From positions 1 to 5,878 of the forward strand of contig JAGOGN010000099.1 of assembly GCA_017996675.1 (NCBI GenBank): DNA of 5,878 nucleotides, written 5' to 3'. Below are positions 5,237-5,878 of the stretch, one piece after another. This stretch comes from Lachnospiraceae bacterium (GTDB lineage: Bacteria; Bacillota_A; Clostridia; Lachnospirales; Lachnospiraceae). Position 1 is the first letter of the stretch. Every line of letters begins with the position of its first letter. Below the pieces are notes generated by a model, which was not told the DNA's origin, did not search any database, and saw only the letters and a list, made by a program, of their open reading frames with translations. The position numbers were made by a program, and so were the translations under genes.

Positions 5237-5878
5237 ATGGAGTCTATGAGAGATATGAACCGTGTCATCGAGAGGGAAATTCAAAAGGGGAGTTGTCCCT
5301 TACGTTTTGAACAAAAAGGATTTGGAGAATATACCTATAACGATATTTCTTCTAAAGAAAAACTTACGGAAGTGTTATCTTATCTTCTTCGAATAGGAGA
5401 ATTTGAGAATTATGCAACCAAAATGGTAATGTCAAATGTCTATATGGATATTAAATATTGCAAGCAGGAATATCACCGCACACATACCGCATTAGAACGA
5501 AAGAAAATATATGCAGCTATTTTGCGTTCCACCAAGAAACTAAATCCAGAATATGAAGGAAAAGTCTATTTGGAAACGGTGAAATGCTTTTTTACAGTAC
5601 CACCTGTGGAACGAGAAAAATGCAAAATGACATTTCAAGGGGAAGATGCAATAGGAATGATTTTGACCAAGAAACATATTCTGGCATTATTTACCCATTG
5701 CCTTGTAGCCCGTGCATCAGATGGAGGAGAACCGTATACAAGATCAGATTTATCAGAGAAAGAAAATGAAATGATCCAGTTATCAAACGTTCGAACGGGA
5801 TTGTTCCAGACACTACTTATGGATGATGTGAAATTTGAAGATGGTGGAATATATGCGAATCTTTGCACAATCTATTTG
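5237..5878 (+). CDS. conserved-looking protein of unknown function, 3' end beyond window
   Basis: An uninterrupted frame of 214 codons runs from ATG 5237 to the last base, so the C-terminus is missing. GGAGG (5224-5228) lies 8 nt before the ATG. The N-terminus reads MESMRDMNRVIEREIQKG. The visible part is mixed and soluble, with no signal peptide or membrane segment. It includes charged helical stretches such as RTHTALERKKIYAAILRST, and a later region with DGGEPYTRSDLSEKENEM and MDDVKFEDGGIYANL. Cysteines are scattered (for example KYCKQEY, VKCFF, THCLVAR) without a clear metal-binding pattern. I do not recognise the family. Strong codon use, a good ribosome site and the absence of stops over 642 nt make it a real gene. 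The hairpin at 5180-5209 may control its transcription. Confidence 0.8.
   Translation, partial: MESMRDMNRVIEREIQKGSCPLRFEQKGFGEYTYNDISSKEKLTEVLSYLLRIGEFENYATKMVMSNVYMDIKYCKQEYHRTHTALERKKIYAAILRSTKKLNPEYEGKVYLETVKCFFTVPPVEREKCKMTFQGEDAIGMILTKKHILALFTHCLVARASDGGEPYTRSDLSEKENEMIQLSNVRTGLFQTLLMDDVKFEDGGIYANLCTIYL

Noticed and set aside
5584..5769. 61-codon + frame and the opposing minus-strand frame at 5635-5868
   Set aside because: Both fall inside the uninterrupted 214-codon frame beginning at 5237, which has a good ribosome site and runs off the window.
1..5878. CRISPR array, tRNA or rRNA genes
   Set aside because: I saw no regularly spaced direct repeats and no tRNA-like or rRNA-like sequence in the gaps.

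Overview
The window looks like accessory DNA from a low-G+C Bacillota, most likely a Clostridia (Lachnospiraceae-type) gut bacterium. The evidence is A+T-rich codon use, strong GGAGG-type ribosome binding sites, and proteins of the kind common on Firmicute mobile elements. No chromosomal marker gene is present, so the host is an inference. All supported genes lie on the + strand.

Positions 1-196 are an A+T-rich leader with a weak candidate promoter and a small dyad. Positions 197-4633 hold a compact four-gene recombination module: three different tyrosine recombinases (about 359, 477 and 510 aa) followed by a 140-aa helix-turn-helix/coiled-coil protein. The layout matches the transposition genes of Tn554 (tnpA, tnpB, tnpC), with one difference. 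Two TnpB-like recombinases with Cys-rich tails occupy the place of the single long TnpB. All three recombinases keep the R-K-H-R-H-Y catalytic set. All three gene junctions overlap by exactly 11 nt, so the four proteins are probably made from one mRNA by coupled translation and act together at the element's ends. Neither end of the element could be located.

Positions 4634-4761 are a regulatory-looking spacer. It contains a 15-bp imperfect inverted repeat (13/15) whose arms are 50 bp apart, a perfect TATAAT box inside the right arm, and a possible 21-codon basic peptide ORF. It precedes a small membrane protein gene (4762-5115, perhaps DUF6050-like). A terminator-like hairpin (5180-5209) follows, and then the 5' part of a cytosolic protein of unknown function that runs off the window (5237-5878). 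The last two genes may be cargo of the Tn554-like element, or part of a larger conjugative element into which it inserted. The window alone cannot decide this.

The points most worth a second look are the three-recombinase-plus-TnpC arrangement, the duplicated junction cassette (GGAGG-N9-ATG with an 11-nt overlap), and the inverted repeat/promoter region at 4646-4725.
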